Assembly: GCF_030704535.1 (NCBI RefSeq)
Contig: NC_081822.1
Span: 9,479,001-9,543,000 of the forward strand
Reading direction: 5' to 3'
Length of the DNA: 64,000 bases
Origin: Vitis vinifera
Lineage: Eukaryota > Streptophyta > Magnoliopsida > Vitales > Vitaceae
Shown: piece after piece, positions 26,401 to 38,810 of the stretch
How the letters are laid out: the number at the start of each line of letters is the position of its first letter
Position numbering within the stretch: position 1 is the first letter of the stretch
Position numbers and translations under genes: made by a program
Notes under the pieces: generated by a model
Database searches by the model: none
Told to the model about the DNA's origin: nothing
The model's input: the letters and a program-made list of their open reading frames with translations, nothing else

Positions 26401-28509
26401 AATGGGGTAATAAACCACTTAGTGAGCAATTCCCAAACATCTATGAAGTAATGAGGTTAAGAGACTGTGTTATTTTCTTAGTGGTAGTTCCCTTCTCCTT
26501 GTCTATATCTTGGAATTTCAACTTTCATCATAACCTCTTAAGAGTAAAAAAAAGTAAGGACCTATCTTTTCTTATGTTTGCTCAAGGCCTTGCGTGTCTA
26601 TCACCCACTTTTCTCAATTGAGAATTTGGTCCTTAATATCCTCAAGATTGTTCTTAGTTAGCCCCTTTAATGTTATTTCTACTTCTACCAACTTAATATC
26701 TTTTATCCTACCAAACTTCATTTGGAAATCTGAAGGCCCACCAAAAGTAAAGGCCTTTGTATGGCTTGTAGTAAATAAGTCAATACTAATGACTTGCCCC
26801 AATGGATAAGACCTTATAATGCTCTTAACCTATAATAGTACGTCATGTGCAGGGGAAGTATGAAGTCTACAATATGGTATAGGCTAGTCAAACTTGCAAG
26901 GATTGATTGAGCTCCACCCATAAGGGTGGAAGAGATGTTAAATATATCCTTTAGAAGTTTAAGGGGAATTTCTTGAGGTAGGATTCATTGGCACATTACT
27001 AGCCTCACTTGATATGGACTCATTGGCGAGAAAAGAGTGCAAGAATTTTATTTTTTGGATGAAAGTCTCTAGAAGCCATTTGGGACTTGTTTTACTTTTC
27101 TTCTTCCCTTTCAACTTCTACCAATGAAGCTTTTTTAGGTATCTCTTTGAGCCAAAATCTACTATATTGGAAGCTAGTCTGCAAAATTACAAGGTTGACT
27201 AAGGAGACACTTACTGCATGGTTACTAACTCCAATGGGTTTTGTTTAGCTAAATTTTAATGGTTGTTCTTTGGACAACCATGATAGCTAGAGATGGAAGG
27301 ATTGCTTAAGGACCACTTTGGTATAGAAGCAAGACCATTCTTTAAACTTGCAAATCAAGTTTTAGACATCAAGATAGAGATCCTAACCCTTTTGGAAGAG
27401 TTTTGCAAATGAAAGCTTTGGGCATCGCTAATCTCTTAGTAGAAGCAGATTTCACTATTGTCATTGTTGGACAACCAATTTTCTTAAATGCTTAAGTTTA
27501 TAGAATACGGGTTACAATGTATATCCTGCTCTCCAACACCCTCCCTTACATGTAGCCTCTTTTTTGGGCTTATATGTAGGCTTAATAAATTGGGCAAATA
27601 AATATGCGGTGGTGAAATTCAAACACTTGACCTCTTACCAAACAAGGCTCTAATACCATGTTGGACAACCAATCTTCATAAAAGTTTAAGCTTATAAGAT
27701 TTTGGCCCACAATGTATATCATGGGCAACAAAAAGAAAAAGGATTGTGGAAGTTTGATAGGTGGTTAGACCAAATTATTGATATTTTTTCAAAGTTAGGA
27801 TGTTCCTTCTCGTAGACTCCTTGCTTAGGCAATCATGCAAGAATGCACTAGCAAAGTGGGGAACTAGACATTTGGTTTCTTTCATAGGAGATTTTAACCT
27901 CTGCTAGCATTACCCTAATCATTTTGATATATGCATATAGATTCACCTTTTTGAACTAGTAAACACTTATCTATCCTTTTTGTTACACTTTGTATAGAGG
28001 ATTTTGTATTTCTTGGAATGATTTCTAATCCTTTTTTCTACTTACTACTTCAATCCAATGAAATCATTATTTCTCATCAAAAAAAGAAATAGAAAAAAAT
28101 TCATGGTCAAATATTATGAAAAATAAAAATAAATAACCCGTAGACATTGTTGTGTCATTTCAAACCCAGTACAGCAATTGCCACAGCTCATGAACCATGA
28201 ATAGCAGCTAAGTTCACAAAATGATAGTAATAATCATTATTGTCGTTGTTGTGTATATTATTATTTGCTAGTTATTTCTTGAGATTATCACAATGGTGTT
28301 TTAAAACAATGGAAAGAGCTTACTCTGTCCATCACATATTGGTGAAAAGCATCCACAAAATGCAGGAGTTTTTGCTCCACTAGCCAGTGGTGCTTACGGT
28401 TGATTGTTGCAGTGCCTCTACCCTGGAAGAGACAGATTAACAGACATCAAGGATCCTCACAATATCAATTCAAATCAAAATACCAGTCACATTAGGCCCA
28501 CTAAAACTT

Positions 28510-28547
<38 letters not shown>

Positions 28548-31500
28548 TAGAACTAAAACTCCAATATTAATTCCTCAAAATTACATGTTTCCAATCCTAG
28601 TCCAAAGTTAATGTTTCAACAGCATTAATAAAACTAAGGGGGGGGAGGGGAAAAAAAGGAACCTTCCACATCCACCTCCGAGCTTTATCAAGTACAAATT
28701 TTGCACGCTTGACTTTCAACAAGAAACCCATCACCTACATCAAACAGGTAACATGTAATTAACAATAAGCAAATTGGACTGTGATCCCTTGAATACAACA
28801 GGTTTACCTGGTTATACTTTTTAATTGCCTCTGTGTTGGCAATAAGTTCAAGTGGCCAAGAGACCTATCATATACAACATGAATACAGTTAAAGGATTAT
28901 AACAGAGGGAAAATGTGGATGAAAACATAGATTAAAGTGTGCTTATAGGAAAAAATGAACCTTGTATGTGAATTTCAGTAAATCAAGGCCATCAATCCCA
29001 AAGCTCTCACGACTTCTACGAGGGGTAGAGACAAGAGAAGCTGTATTATGTTGCTCATCACCATTGAGGCTATGATGTTTAGTTATAGACACAACCAATG
29101 AATCTGGCGCCGTTAAGAGCATGCCATCAGCAGAGTTTCTAATGGATTCCTGAAATCATTAAGCACATAGCATTACAGAGGCCTCAAGAGCAAGAGAAAC
29201 CAAAAGCGCCAACAGCAATGTATATTTAGAACATGGCTGATCATATAAATGACCTATAATTTTTCCCTCTGGTTTTATAGGTATCCATAAATCACACAAA
29301 CATTGTACCTGATCCATCCACTGCTAACATTTTATGATCAGCATCCTCTTCAACACACCCTCATTTTGGATGACTGATCCAAAATAACAAAATTAAAACT
29401 TAACCTGTTATCTATTCCAATTTTATCAATAAACAATATGCCTCAAGAGACCTCTCTATGTCCCACAAGTTCACCAATAATAAATGCAAAACATGCATGG
29501 GTTATATACGGATCCTTCATGAGCTTATTGTAAATGAAAATTCACTCGTCCCTCCTTCCATTACTCTCAGAAAACCATATAAAGGTTTTTAATTTTTTCC
29601 CTAAACCTTTTACTGAGTAGCCTAAGTATGAAAATGTCTTTCATGATTAAATTCCCTAGTAAAAAAGCAAACTGATTTCCTAATTGCACAATCACCTTCT
29701 AAGATACTACATGATTGATTTCCCAATTGCACAATCACCTTCTAAGATACTACATGATTGATTTCCCCGGTATGAGAACATACAGGTTTTCTAATGTCTC
29801 AGTATTTTGCTTGACACCTTTTTTATTAGTTGCATCTAGGCATTATCTTCTTAGTTCATACTCATTCCAACTCAAGTCAAATCATTATGAAAAATAAACC
29901 CAGAGAACCGTAGAGAAACAATATACAGCCTTAAAGTCCCAAAAACAGGTCTATGTTGCCTGCCACAAAAAGTAGGAATAACACTTTGTTGAGTTGGTTT
30001 CAGTTCAAATCACACCTGTAATATTGTGTTCAACTCAAAATCATCATCCCAGGATTCTCCCTTATCCAGTTTATTGAAAAGCACAGTTAAGAAGTGCTGC
30101 AGCAAGTCACCTAAGACAGCAAGGTTGCAAACATAATGTCAGAAAAATATGAGTTTTCTGGCCCCTGGGAACCAACATAAACTGAAAGTAACGCTAGAAG
30201 ATACCTGAACCTAACAAGTATATAGCACGCAATACCCCGAGCTCATCCATTAATCTCCAGTCATTCATTAATTTCGACAGTATGTGTCTTCCAATATAAT
30301 CCACCTATGATAAGTAGAAGTGTGATTTTTCAGTAAATGAACAGCATGCTTACTACAAAAAGAAACTAAAGTCCTGTGAATGGGTTGGAGTTGCTTACCT
30401 GCTTTTTGATGTAGACGATAAGACATTCCTGCATAATAACCACAGGAAGTGGAACTACCTTCAGTTCTACACTTTGAAGCCAGGTAAGAACTCGTGATGA
30501 AAGGGTGCTATTTTTCTGGAAAGGTAAGAGCTCTGACATCTGGAGATTCTCCTGTTTCAGAATGGCAAATAAATTTCAGAGGCATGCCTGGAAATTGTTG
30601 TAAAATCTATAGTTACAAATAACTGCTTCAAAAAATTTTACTCTTAGCACTACCTGAAATGATGGAAGAAGAGTTGGAAAGGGAAATAATTCTTCTAACA
30701 GTTTTGTATCATCCTTTGAACGAAGATATTCAGATTCAGCAAACTTAAAAGCAAAAGCATAATCTGTTCCTTTAGCTGAGGAACCCAGTCCAATCTTCTC
30801 ACCAAAAATAGCCTCTCGTAAACCCTCGTCATTTAAAGGAGGGAGATAGAAATTCCTAGACAAGTTTAATGTGCTCCAAGCATCCCTATTCTTATTGAGG
30901 AACAATTTGCACATAGTGATAACAGGATTTTCTGGACAGGATGATCTCAGGAGCAATTCATCCAGAGCACCTCCAGCTATAGTCTCTTCCTTCACATCAT
31001 GAAAATCATTTGCATTCTTATGCTTAGATCCAAAATCAATCTCTCCTTTCTGCAACAACGTCTCAACCAAGAATTTAAACCAAATCTTCTCTGAGCAAGC
31101 TAAATTTGGCAAGCTCTCACCATTCCCTTTTTCCAAGTTTTGTTTGTCCATGTGAGATTCAAACAAGGAGAAAATCTTGGGGTTGCATGGATCCTCTAGC
31201 CAAAAGTACTTAGAGATGTGATCACCATGGCCTATAAGACCCACTAGTGACACACAGAAAATCTCTGACAATGTTAACCCAGCTATGCTCTGCCCCCGAT
31301 GAATCTTACTTGAAATGTTACCATCATAGGAACTTCCAAAACCATTAATCTCATGAACACTCTTTCTGCCAGATGGTGCTGAGGTCATCATCGGAACATG
31401 CCGGATCAGCTGCAATGATTTCCCAGCAGAAATAATTGGCTTGGCTATATCCTCAACAAAAAGAGGACACAATTTAAGATCTTTACTGCTTTGCTCTTTT

Positions 31501-34500
31501 CCTTTCATAGAGCTAGATGTAGAGATGGATTCCCTCCCAGCCATTTCCTTCTTGTCATTTGTTGAAGGCAAGCGACTGCTGGTGCCAATCATAGCAGAGA
31601 GCTCAACATCTAAGCTCTGCAATGGTCTCAGAAGATAGCTCTTCTCCCAGAACTCAGCTTCATCAATTGAAATTGTTTTGTTAGCATAAAAGAACATCTG
31701 CAAGGAGAGCAAATATTAGTAACATGATATTATGGAGTACACACACTGCCAAGAAAATATTAATGGAACTATAATTTCAGAGTTGCAAGTACAGCAAACA
31801 GATGGCCTGTCAACAATCAAATTTTTTTTGGTGTTTCCTTGAAGAATAAAATTAAAATCATAAGGGAAATGGAAGTTCTTTATGCAACAAATCCATCATA
31901 TGCACTTCCACAAGGTAAAAGAGGCAGAGATGTAAAACCTTCACACTTGTTGTGGCACCAAGGAAACTCTTGAGTAAAATTTCCATATTGGACAGTCTTA
32001 ATGATCTCAATTTGAAGTCACTAATCTTTCAGTCCAAAAGAACAAATAAATAAACTATTTTGAATTTTGAGAAAATATAAAGCATCACCTCGTTACAAGG
32101 ATCATCAAGTGTTCCTTCATAAAGCCATGAATCAAGACCCTCAATATAAGGCAATAAACTTCCAACAAAAACAAAAAGTAGCATCTGGTATGCTTCCTCC
32201 TGAAATTAGCAAGAGATTAAACTCAAATCAATAAAGCCAGAGAACCACAAGAGTTTAGACAAAAAACATAACCCAATGCCAAGAAAGCTATTACAACCTC
32301 ACCACCTTGCATGTGACAAACTTCATTCAGCTTCTTGTAAAGGTGGTCAAGAATATGAGTAGCCATTTCAGCAGCAGGGACAGATGAATTAGGTTCAAAA
32401 TATATTTGAGGAATGGCTCCATGCACTACTTGCAACAGATATTCAGCTCCTGAGCAAAGACTAAGATGAAACAGGCATCATTAATGCTTTGCCATAACAA
32501 GAAGAAACCAGGAGGAGACAAGATTTGAGTATTAATGAAATTTAAGAACTGGAAAAAAGCTGTGTAGCAAGGATACTAACTTGCATGTCAAGTCCCAAAT
32601 GGTGTCTAGTGCAGCAAACTCAAAAGAAAATGAATCATGATGCGTATGTTCGTACCCACATGGGTTCCAACATGGACATGTGCGATGTGTCCAGTACAAA
32701 AAAAAAAAAGGTGCTAATATAAGAGTGTCCTTACCACATAGAAAGACATAATTGTGCAGACAAGAGAAGATATGACATTTTGTTATGAACTCTTATTTGA
32801 TAGGCTCTTTGGGCCAAAGAGATGAAATTTTTTTATAAGGAGATATTTAAGATGATCTCTGATCAGAATTGAAGTTTACTGATATTATGTTCTGAGAGAA
32901 TGGCATAAATTAGTAAGTTTACTCACATCCCTAATTCTGATAAAGTTATTTTTTTTTTTAAAATAACACATTCAAACCTTGATAAACCACTTGCCAATCC
33001 CAAGAGGGTTGGAGTAGTTCCAATGTTGGAGTTGCTTATTTTTGTTTCCTCCTTTAATGCAACATCCCGCAAGCGCTGCTCCAAAACAAGTTAATTCAAT
33101 TTTCATAAATGTGTACTAAAATATAATAATAGAAAAATAAAAGACAAAGAATTTATTAAACATTAGTATACATACTTTGAGCCATGTGGAAATAGAGCAT
33201 GCAAATGCTTTCAGAGTAGGAGGAGATTGCCTCACTGATTTCTCCACCTTATTGATTAGAATTTCCACCAGTTTTAAACATGTTGCAGCATACATAAATT
33301 GATTGAGAATGACATGGAGACTTTTCAGGGAAAGGTGAGTTACATATATCCCACTTTTAGCCTGGAAACTCTGTCCAGCATGGTCCCAATAAAATAGAGA
33401 ACTGGAGAAACCTTGTAATATTTGTAAAACACCTCGTACCTGAGTCAAATAAAGATGATATGGATGAAGATAAAAGAGGATGTGGAAGCATGTGGCAATA
33501 TGGGTAGAACACGCACAGTAAGAATCAATATACCAAGAAAGGAGCTAACCAGGTCAATTTCATTTGTCCTCAAGGAGGATATTGGTGTTGCAAAATGTAT
33601 GCCATCAGATAAGGCACTAGAAATTTTATCAATTAAACTTCTAGAAGCATCCGTCCTTGCCACATCTGCCCAATAAAAGATACTAGACATATATGAATGC
33701 ATGAAAGTTGAAATGTGCATTGGAAATTGCATGATTAGCTGACAGAGGTTAGAGAATATAAAAGAAAAAAAAGAACATAACTAAAAGGAGGAAAATTTTA
33801 AAATAATGAACCTTAAAATATCTAGCAAAGTATATAACCTTCTGTCTAAATAGCCTACATTTCTTGAGTCTCTTTCTGTTGCAACACAGCTTTAAAAGGA
33901 AGCACCAATATTGATATTTGTCCTTTGTATACTAGACAAAAGCTTTGTGCCACTTGAATTTCTTTTTTAAAAAAAAAATTGTACATTAACATAGAATATT
34001 ACATAGTTTGCCAAAAGTCTACCAATGAGGCATAACTTCCTTATCATCAAATAAACTTAATGTTTAACTTTTTCAATAACATAACTAGTTGGAAAAAGAG
34101 GCACTTCCCCTCCAAAGAGAGCATTTAGAAATTAAACCATTTCCATTAAGATCTGGCTCCACTTATTGGACTATAAACCCTTTCTGATGTCTGAACTGCT
34201 AGAGTCAATCCACAGAGTTTTAGAGGCTGAAAAGGATTGCTTCAATTCTATGCTATCAAATCAAAAACCAATGGGAATCATTCCTCATGTTCATACTTGT
34301 CTAAATGCCAGAAATTTTGTTGGGAATCACTTGGATTTTCAGAGTTCACAAATATAGGCTTTAAATCAAAGATTTCAATACAATTCGCTTCAATTCTATG
34401 TTATCAATCACAAACATTTTTGTGGTTTACTCTTTCTTAGCAGAAAAATAATCCATAACCACCAACCAGCATTGCTACCAGTCAGATAAAAGGAAATCTT

Positions 34501-34978
34501 TCTATGTCTGTGAACTTAGAAAATTCAAGTGCTTCCTTCATATGCAAAAGATTCCCAAGAAACTGAGGAAGACTACATGGGAAAAGAAAAGAAACTTTAG
34601 GCGAGCAATGCTTTGTTGAGTTATGGATGATATCAAGTATTTGAGAAAGAACCTTGACGGTCATCCTTTTCCCATTGTCTAAAAATTATGGATGATTACA
34701 TGGAAAAAAAAAATGTAGAAGAGGAATGCTCTGTTGTTATGTATCTGAAAAGAATCTTAAAAGTGTAATCCAAATGTAAGCCCTCTAACAGACTAGGCAA
34801 AACACTTAGCACAAGAACTCAAAATTTTGATGCAATATCCCAAGAAAATGATCCAGAGCAACAATACCATAGCAGACAGATTTTCCCATCTAGATAATCC
34901 ACGGAAAAATAACCATCACAAGAAAATGACGTCCAGCCCACCTATTTGAGCCTCCGCGGAAGAGAAACCACCCAGCAT
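20436..34978 (-). CDS. GCP5: gamma-tubulin complex component 5 (Spc97/Spc98 family)
   Basis: Seventeen coding exons in transcript order: 34942-34978, 33550-33665, 33176-33439, 32978-33078, 32295-32460, 32089-32199, 30654-31697, 30399-30551, 30205-30304, 30016-30110, 28961-29149, 28808-28864, 28663-28734, 28324-28422, 21145-21276, 20850-21023 and 20436-20597. Phases close and total 3,072 nt (1,023 aa). GCP5 helps build the gamma-tubulin ring complex that nucleates microtubules. The N-terminal GRIP1-type part includes [36 protein letters not shown] and [11 protein letters not shown]. The C-terminal GRIP2 part includes [49 protein letters not shown] and the closing [15 protein letters not shown]. 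Exon 7 holds the lineage-variable linker. The short first exon is supported by phase but is the least certain part: a CT-rich acceptor 24 bp upstream of the ATG suggests a spliced 5' leader. Intron 14 is about 7 kb of mobile-element debris. Confidence 0.93.
22075..24181 (+). mobile_element. LINE (non-LTR) remnant 1: 5'-truncated reverse transcriptase to poly-A tail
   Basis: Broken frames read as a plant LINE reverse transcriptase. In order they give [66 protein letters not shown], the catalytic block [14 protein letters not shown] (about 22535-22580), and [15 protein letters not shown]...[10 protein letters not shown]. Many stops and frameshifts show that it is dead. It lacks the endonuclease and RT N-terminus (5' truncation is typical of LINEs). 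It ends in a TTACTTACC...AAATAAAAAAA tail at about 24170-24181. It is antisense to GCP5 and not expected to be translated. Confidence 0.9.
25137..25412 (-). mobile_element. TRIM (miniature LTR retrotransposon), copy 1
   Basis: Two 75-bp direct terminal repeats, 25137-25211 and 25338-25412, begin TGTTAAACAA and end TCTCCAACA, giving TG...CA ends. Read on the minus strand, the repeat at 25338-25412 is followed by TTGTATTAAAGCC, a decayed match to the initiator-Met tRNA primer-binding site TGGTATCAGAGCC. The other repeat is preceded by a purine tract (GAGGGGG). No coding capacity. It sits inside LINE remnant 2, so it is younger than that LINE. Confidence 0.85.
27465..27730 (-). mobile_element. 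TRIM (miniature LTR retrotransposon), copy 2
   Basis: Same family as the copy 2 kb away. Terminal repeats are 27465-27538 and 27659-27730, again starting TGTTGGACAACC and ending CAACA. On the minus strand the primer-binding site TGGTATTAGAGCC directly follows the repeat, 12 of 13 bases matching the initiator-Met site. A purine tract, GTAAGGGAGGG, precedes the opposite repeat. The interior between repeats is only about 120 bp. Target-site duplications were not clear in either copy. Confidence 0.88.
28506..28543. repeat. TA microsatellite
   Basis: About 19 TA units in intron 13 of GCP5. Confidence 0.9.
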
Positions 34979-35630
34979 TGCCTGCGACCTAAATGATTCA
35001 ACTGGAGAGAGAGAAAGAGAAGACACTATTAGTAGTAACAGAATATGGAAGAAATTAAAGGGAAAAAAACCATGTGTGTAGGAATGGCTTCGATTTTAAT
35101 GCACAAACAGTAGTAAGCCGGTGGAGGATTTCAAGGGCGTGTTTGGTTAGCAAAAAAACAGGGGAAAAGAAAAGAAATGAAAAAAGAAGAAGCATACATG
35201 GATTCTTACTCAGTGTAGTGCAAAAGCAACAAGGTAATACGTATTTGGATTGGAAGCATTTTGCCCTAACTTTGGGAATGGCATTAGGGTTGTCCCCCCC
35301 AGATGCCCTCTTTTTTGGTGAGTCTTGTTCAGGTATGGACCCTGAAGCATAGTAGATCCGCCCAGCAATTTTATTTAACTTTTCGCAGATTGAAAAAAGC
35401 GCAATCAAGGATCGAAGAAAGGGAAAGGTAAAGGCAACCAGCGTCTCCGGATCTTCGCTCCAACGGTGCAATTTAGAAGAATGTTTCTGGAATTTTTGAA
35501 TGGTGCTTTTGCAATACCAAACATGCCCTTCCCTCCTTTTAATATTCCTGATTTCACCCCTGCCCTAAAACCCTAATCAACCTTTCGCTGGTCCTAGCGG
35601 TTCAATTTCAAAAAGCCCCGCCATAACTCT
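34979..35630. promoter_or_regulatory. divergent promoter region between GCP5 (-) and OSB (+)
   Basis: About 650 bp separates the two start codons, so both genes must share this region. It contains the probable spliced 5' leader of GCP5, since a CT-rich acceptor lies just upstream of the GCP5 ATG. It also contains the short OSB leader. A 138-codon minus-strand frame at 35055-35471 is open but has no domain; I read it as leader or intron. Both products are housekeeping proteins, and a bidirectional promoter is a reasonable inference. Confidence 0.6.
35568..35576 (+). promoter_or_regulatory. telo-box AAACCCTAA
   Basis: A perfect AAACCCTAA lies 54 bp before the OSB start codon. In plants this motif is common near the transcription start of translation, replication and cell-cycle genes. 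Confidence 0.6.
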
Positions 35631-37078
35631 ATGGAGGCCTTTCGTCTCCATGCTTTGTTCAAGAATATACCTCCATTTTCTCTGCAAAAGCTCCTCCATT
35701 TCTCTTCATCTTCTGCTGCAAACCCTAGCGCACGGCGTTTCGTCTCGGACGACTTAAGCGCTGACGGCAGTTCCATTTACCGGCACACCCTCAAGTTCCA
35801 GCGTCCCACCACCATTAAATGGTGCGACCGGTTCCACAACTCCGTCAGTTTTATTGGTTCAGTGGACCGTCCCCTGGAAAGACGCTATACGATAAACGGC
35901 GATCTGTATGTTTACACCGTGCTCCATGTCAAACCTTTCCGGGAAGCAAGACGCGATGTTAGGTTAAGAACAATTTCCTTTCCTCTGATCATTTCAACTT
36001 CAATTGATCGGATTGGATTTCAATTCACGCTTCTTATTGTATCATGAAAACTTACATTATGCAATTTGTGAACAGGATATTCCTGCAGATGTGGGATAGG
36101 ATGGCAGAAATATCTTTCAAGCATCTCAAACAAAATGATTTGATTCATGTCTCAGGTCATTTAGGATTTTACACAAAGGCCGATGACAACGGACAACTCA
36201 GACCATATCACAAGGTTCATAATGCTAAGCTTTTTTCACAACTTTGTTCCATTCTTCACAGTCCAAATGGCAATTAGAACTGCATCTTGCTTGATTTTCT
36301 GATATATTTACATGATATATTTGTTCTGCTCAGGTGATCGTAAAGGAATTAAATTATGTTACACAATTTGGACAGCCACCAACATACAAGAAAATTGAGA
36401 ATTTAGAATCAGAAGGTACTATCTCAAGTTTGAGTTGATGTGACATATGCTACAATGTCATTTCCATGAAGCATAATGGAAACGATATGAACAAACCTGA
36501 CGGCCGGTAGGGTAACCTAGTTGATAGAACACTGAAAGTGTGGGCTAACAAGTGGCATATGGTCCTGAATTCGAATTCCATCGTAGATGATACCTTGAAT
36601 TTACTCAGTATGGATTGTTGTGGGGTGGTCAACCCCTGAGATTTAGGCCTTCATGGACAGTCCTAAGGGCTTGAATAGAATTGATCATCATAATAGGATA
36701 TGTAGCTGATCAAGGGGCATTCTTTACAATTGTTCACTTCATTTTTTTGGTTTTTTTGGGTGTTTAGCCACATTCTTCATTTTCTGTATTTTCTGTTATT
36801 GAATTGTAGGTGGAACAGGTTTGATAAAACCGAAAAGCCGCCTTTACTTGTGGCAAGTGTTCTTCTACAACCCTGATGAATGGTGGGATAACAGAAAACG
36901 TAAGAAAAAACCTAGTCAACCAGATTTCGAACACAAGCATACAGGTGAGGCTCTTTGGCTCCATAAAGGAGATCCTGTATGGGTCAGAAAACAACTGCAA
37001 CTGCACGATTCGAGAATGGCAGAACTGGACCAAGTGCGACCTACTGGTATTCGCGCCGTGTCTCCCATGCAATTGTAA
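35631..37078 (+). CDS. OSB-type organellar single-stranded DNA-binding protein with PDF motif
   Basis: Four exons, 35631-35962, 36076-36214, 36334-36415 and 36810-37078, total 822 nt (273 aa) with all phases closing. The first ~40 residues (Arg/Ser-rich, no acidic residues until about 40) look like a mitochondrial or plastid presequence. Residues about 70-180 form an SSB-like OB fold (SFIGSVDRPLERRY, LYVYTVLHVKPF, MAEISFKHLKQNDLIHVSGHL). The C-terminal exon carries one PDF motif: W199-x-FFYNPDEWWD-N, then a lysine-rich stretch, QPDFEHKHTGEALWL and final basic residues. This architecture defines the plant OSB family, which binds single-stranded organelle DNA and limits illegitimate recombination. 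Length and a single PDF motif fit OSB1/OSB-like proteins, but paralogue identity is not settled. It diverges from GCP5. Confidence 0.88.
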
Positions 37079-37895
37079 GGTTCTCGGTCCCAACATTCCA
37101 GCTGGTGGTTGCTATGTTTTAGCGTGCGGGTTTTGTTTGAATGAGAAGGTGAGAAAAATGAAAATAGATTTAAATGGTTTTTTTCCTTCCATATTACTTA
37201 TATTCTAAAATCTGAGGTTTTTTAAGCATGTTTAGGATGTAAGCAGAGCGTAAATTCTGAGAAAGAATTTGAATCCAAAAGGGTGAAACTTGAAACTAAT
37301 GCATGTTAAGCAATGAGAAGTCGGCAGATATAGTGCTTTAAGATTTTTAAAAGGTACTGCACCTTATTTAATTTCTTTAGGTTTTATCTTTATTGGATTT
37401 TTTTGGGGATAACAGATTAAGAGGGACAAAATTTCCTTAAAATTGTAAAAGTAACCTCCTACTTCTAATAGCCTAAAAAATGGCTCATTCCAAACAAACA
37501 TGCCCTTGCAACTATCCTTCAACCATATTAGTCTATTTTCCTTTCAATTATTACTTTACCTTTCTTTACCTTTTTTATTCTTTTTTTCCCCTTTCTCTTT
37601 CTTTTTTCATTTTCTCAGGTTATTCCGAATTCTCTCTTTTTAGTACATTTCTTCAAATTTTACACTTAAATTTTCTTCAAAATTTTTCAACTTAAAGTGT
37701 TTAAGGCTATGGTTGGATAAACATTGTATGTTTATTTTATTTTTTTCATATATTTTTCTTTCATTTTTTATTTATTAAATATTTTTAAACATTTAATGAG
37801 ATGTAGTAAATATTTAAATAAATTTGAAATTATTATAATTTTTTTAATGTCATTTATGAGAAAATCAAGGTTAATCTTAAAAGAGAAAATGCTCA

Positions 37896-38810
37896 AGAGA
37901 GGAGGGGGGTGATTAAAAAAAATCTTTTTAAACACAACAAATTTAAATACAAGATGAGCAAATAAAAAAGAGATAAGGTAAGAGAAATCAAACTCGAGTT
38001 TTATAGTGGTTCGACACTTCCTTACCTACGTTCACTCTTTTCAAGTTTCTAACAAAGTGATAGTTCTACTAACTTAAAGTTTCAACCAACCTTTTAATCA
38101 CCTTTACACCTGGATTCCAGCTCCAATGAGCTCTTACACAATCTTTTCAAGTCTCAACTCACTTGAAGGCTTTATCACTCAAATAACAACTTTAAGTCTC
38201 TCAACCTAGTTCAATAATGACTCAAATATAACTCAAGGCTAGGATAAATCACAAAGGTGTATTAAAGAGTATGTAAATGGAGATTTAATGCACTAAGAAA
38301 AGAATGAGAGCTTTTAAGGCAAGAAAAAGTGGGTAAATAAATAAATACAAGTGTTCTCTAGCTTATAAATGAAGTAAAGCTCTCTATTTATAGGTGTCTA
38401 ACCTCGGGAGCCAAAAAGTAGCCTCGACCTGTTGAGTTGGGGGTCGATCGATTCACTAACCATTTGAGCATTTAATGTTTGGTAGGTGATCGTTACCTCG
38501 ACCGGGAAAGCAAATACCTCAACCGGGAAGAAAAGACTACTGGTAGAGAAAATGTTTTTTTTACACCTCTCGATCAGACCTTGACCAAGAAGGGGTAATC
38601 GGTCGACCGATACCTTGATCGGTTGAGCTGGTTTGGCTAATGACTCGATCGGTTCACCATTTTTGGCTCAAAAACCTATCTTTTTATGTTTTTTTCTCTT
38701 TTAACACTTAGGCAAGGTTTTTAGGTAAATTAATATGTCAATTTTGAAAAGTTTTGCCTAAGGTTCATTTGATAGATCTCGGATTTTGATGGAAATATAA
38801 CTTTAAAGTA
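37896..38810. repeat. unclassified insert within the MULE
   Basis: The base composition changes here: GAGAGGAGGGGGGTGATT starts a segment with GGTTCGACACTTCC, then GC-richer CGATCGATT and GACCGGGAA-type motifs (CTCGACC/TCGATCGG repeated near 38410-38660). It ends near a GATCTCGGATTTTGATGG motif. It lacks ORFs. It looks like a separate repeat inserted just inside the left MULE arm. Its class is unknown to me. Confidence 0.4.

Larger units (their letters stand above)
24340..28095 (+). mobile_element. LINE remnant 2: reverse transcriptase with two TRIM insertions
   Basis: Broken frames show, in order, a pre-RT region (HWRQKV...RLQ), [30 protein letters not shown] with [46 protein letters not shown], then [12 protein letters not shown] where the YADD/FADD box should be. 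Near 26.7 kb a zinc-finger-like RVT tail reads [17 protein letters not shown]. Two short TRIMs interrupt it at 25137-25412 and 27465-27730. The 3' end (TTTCTCATCAAAAAAAG, about 28070-28092) looks like a LINE tail. It differs from remnant 1 in sequence, so the two are separate insertions or families. It is antisense to GCP5 and coding-dead. Confidence 0.87.
21277..28323. other. GCP5 intron 14, expanded by nested retroelements
   Basis: This 7,047-bp intron is far longer than its neighbours. From 22.07 to 28.09 kb it holds two LINE remnants, in the orientation opposite to GCP5, and two TRIM copies. The flanks (21.28-22.07 and 28.10-28.32 kb) look like unique AT-rich intron sequence. Splice sites at both ends are intact, so the gene should still be expressed if the intron is removed. 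Confidence 0.85.

Noticed and set aside
35055..35471. 138-codon minus-strand open frame upstream of GCP5
   Set aside because: No domain, and it overlaps the divergent promoter. The GCP5 frame is already completed by a short exon at 34942-34978, so this is more likely leader or leader-intron sequence.
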